The position numbers were made by a program, and so were the translations under genes. The notes beneath the pieces were generated by a model. It did not search any database and was not told the DNA's origin. It saw only the letters and a program-made list of their open reading frames with translations. A stretch of 64,000 bases of DNA from Ciona intestinalis (taxonomy: Eukaryota > Chordata > Ascidiacea > Phlebobranchia > Cionidae), in NCBI RefSeq assembly GCF_000224145.3, contig NC_020170.2, positions 2,413,589 through 2,477,588 of the forward strand. Direction: 5' to 3'. Positions 62,101 to 64,000 of this stretch are shown in pieces. Position 1 is the stretch's first letter, and each line of letters starts with the position of its first letter.

Positions 62101-63344
62101 CTTTTGTGCTCATATTTAAAGGACTACTTTGTGACAGATGAACGAAAAATAGGAACAAAAACAGAACGAAAATCTCTGGGTAAAGAAAGCACGGAGTAAA
62201 AGGAACAAAGGCGAGCACAACGTAGATACTCATGCATGCTTGGAACTGGATATATATTGCACGGTACACATGCTATATGCGCAGTATTGCTTTGTGTTCT
62301 ATAGGTTGTACTTGGGCAAGGAATGTGTATAATTGGAAGAGAGTTCACAGTAAGATTGTCAGCACAACGGTAACACACAACATGTATATGTTGTATAAGT
62401 ACGTGGAATGCTCTTGAGGCCTGGTCACGTCGTTTGGGTGTAAAAGGCGGGGTAGGGTTAAAAGGTTTTAAAATCGAAGGGGGTGTAAAAGTTCGAGTAA
62501 AAGTAAAGGTTAATCGGGGTGGGGTAAAATGACGCACGCTGCGACAAATCGCGCGGTTGTGGGTGGGATAAAGTGAACTGATCCGAATTAAGTATGAGAC
62601 GGAACGTATGGGGAATCAAACTTAGATAGACGACCACGTAATCACATAATGGGACTTTGGCGCTAAAATGTGAGGGTATGGGATGAGGTGCCGGGGGGAC
62701 GGATAAACTAATTATAAATTTGGTTACGAGGATCGATAGGTGATCGGCGGCAAAGTCGAGTTTGCTTTGCAAATCGAAACCGCCGCTGTTTCATGTCCGC
62801 TTTTCCATTAGTGGATGGAAACGAAGTTTAAAGGGTTTAGCGCGGGCATATAGGTGGTCGATATAGGAGATAAAGTAGGATGGATCAGGATCAATTGAGA
62901 TTTGATTAAGGGACCGTTTGGGGATGACGACGTGACACAGACAGAGCGGGCATAACATATATGCTTAATGCAAATATACGAACTAGTAAGCGTACGGTAC
63001 GGACGTTCGCGCAGGGTTAAGTCAAATGAATATCAAACTATACAACAGAGGGACAAACATATACGTAAACATTATTGGGACGACCGCTTGGCGGACCGAC
63101 CAAAACAAAAACGTCTCGAGCAACAGAGGGAAATCATACGAACGGAACTTTGCGGATCTGTGGCCTCGTAGGGTTCAATGCATGAATTTTAGTCTGGACG
63201 TTGCCGTTTTAAACGACACCTGCGAATAGGAAGGAAAGAAAAACGTGCACAATGTCAAATTATAATAAACAACTCGTTCGAACTGAAAATAAAATTAACA
63301 CCATGGTTAATGGGTTGTTATCTGGTTGGCGAGATCGCAAGGTT

Positions 63345-64000
<656 letters not shown>

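Larger units (their letters stand above)
55223..63344. other. 8-kb stretch without recognisable genes, between convergent genes
   Basis: No conserved protein was recognised in any frame; ORFs here are short and lack family motifs. It holds the TMEM9 3' UTR, four copies of a TIR element (55306-55508, 56404-56595, 57264-57466, 58937-59130), GC-rich patches at 57720-57790, 59935-59975 and 60405-60460, and, next to 63345, the likely 3' UTR of the ELAV gene. 62420-62560 is strikingly rich in G and A on the plus strand, so C/U-rich in that UTR. Confidence 0.5.

Noticed and set aside
62124-62772. Minus-strand ORFs of 100-137 residues rich in Pro, Thr and Phe
   Set aside because: They come from the pyrimidine-rich tract downstream of the ELAV-like stop codon and have no domain-like pattern, so UTR is the better reading.

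Overview
The window reads as a compact invertebrate-chordate genome, most likely a sea squirt of the Ciona type. The evidence is AT-rich DNA with many short introns, tightly packed chordate genes (USP19, MCM10, SARAF, cyclin J, TMEM9, LRRC71, an ELAV gene, a myosin XV-type tail), and two dispersed families that resemble the MITE and composite SINE described from Ciona. The species call is inference; no alignment was possible. Four runs of N (770-819, 33620-33745, 38040-38370, 40214-40263) mark assembly gaps.

Layout from left to right. (1) 34-16128, minus: about 35 exons of a myosin XV-like MyTH4-FERM protein. No motor domain lies in the window, and the second FERM runs off the left edge. (2) 17818-18461, minus: a two-exon gene resembling sperm microtubule inner protein 1 (SPMIP1, formerly ATP6V1FNB). 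(3) 19448-27404, plus: the replication factor MCM10, complete in 17 exons. (4) 27420-41824, minus: the deubiquitinase USP19, with CS domains, a USP catalytic core, a MYND insert and a C-terminal membrane anchor. It meets MCM10 tail to tail with 15 bases between the stop codons. (5) 42616-45118, plus: SARAF. (6) 46681-47625, plus: a cyclin J gene with no intron in its coding region. (7) 48408-52890, minus: LRRC71-like leucine-rich repeat protein. (8) 53721-55222, plus: TMEM9. (9) 55223-63344: 8 kb without recognisable genes, holding several MITE copies and probably the 3' UTR of the next gene. (10) 63345-63488, minus: the last coding exon of an ELAV/Hu RNA-binding protein that continues beyond the right edge.

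The genes are unrelated housekeeping, ciliary and neural genes, not a pathway. Three intergenic stretches lie between divergently transcribed pairs and probably hold two promoters each: SPMIP1/MCM10, USP19/SARAF and LRRC71/TMEM9. Introns carry many tRNA-derived SINE copies and short non-autonomous DNA transposons. At least three of the transposons have good terminal inverted repeats and target-site duplications.

The points most worth checking are: a 49-base cassette before the last USP19 exon that would switch the protein between tail-anchored and soluble forms; the apparently motorless myosin XV gene; two single-base frame losses in otherwise sound host exons (9092-9455 and 26177-26271); and a SINE tail that supplies a splice donor.
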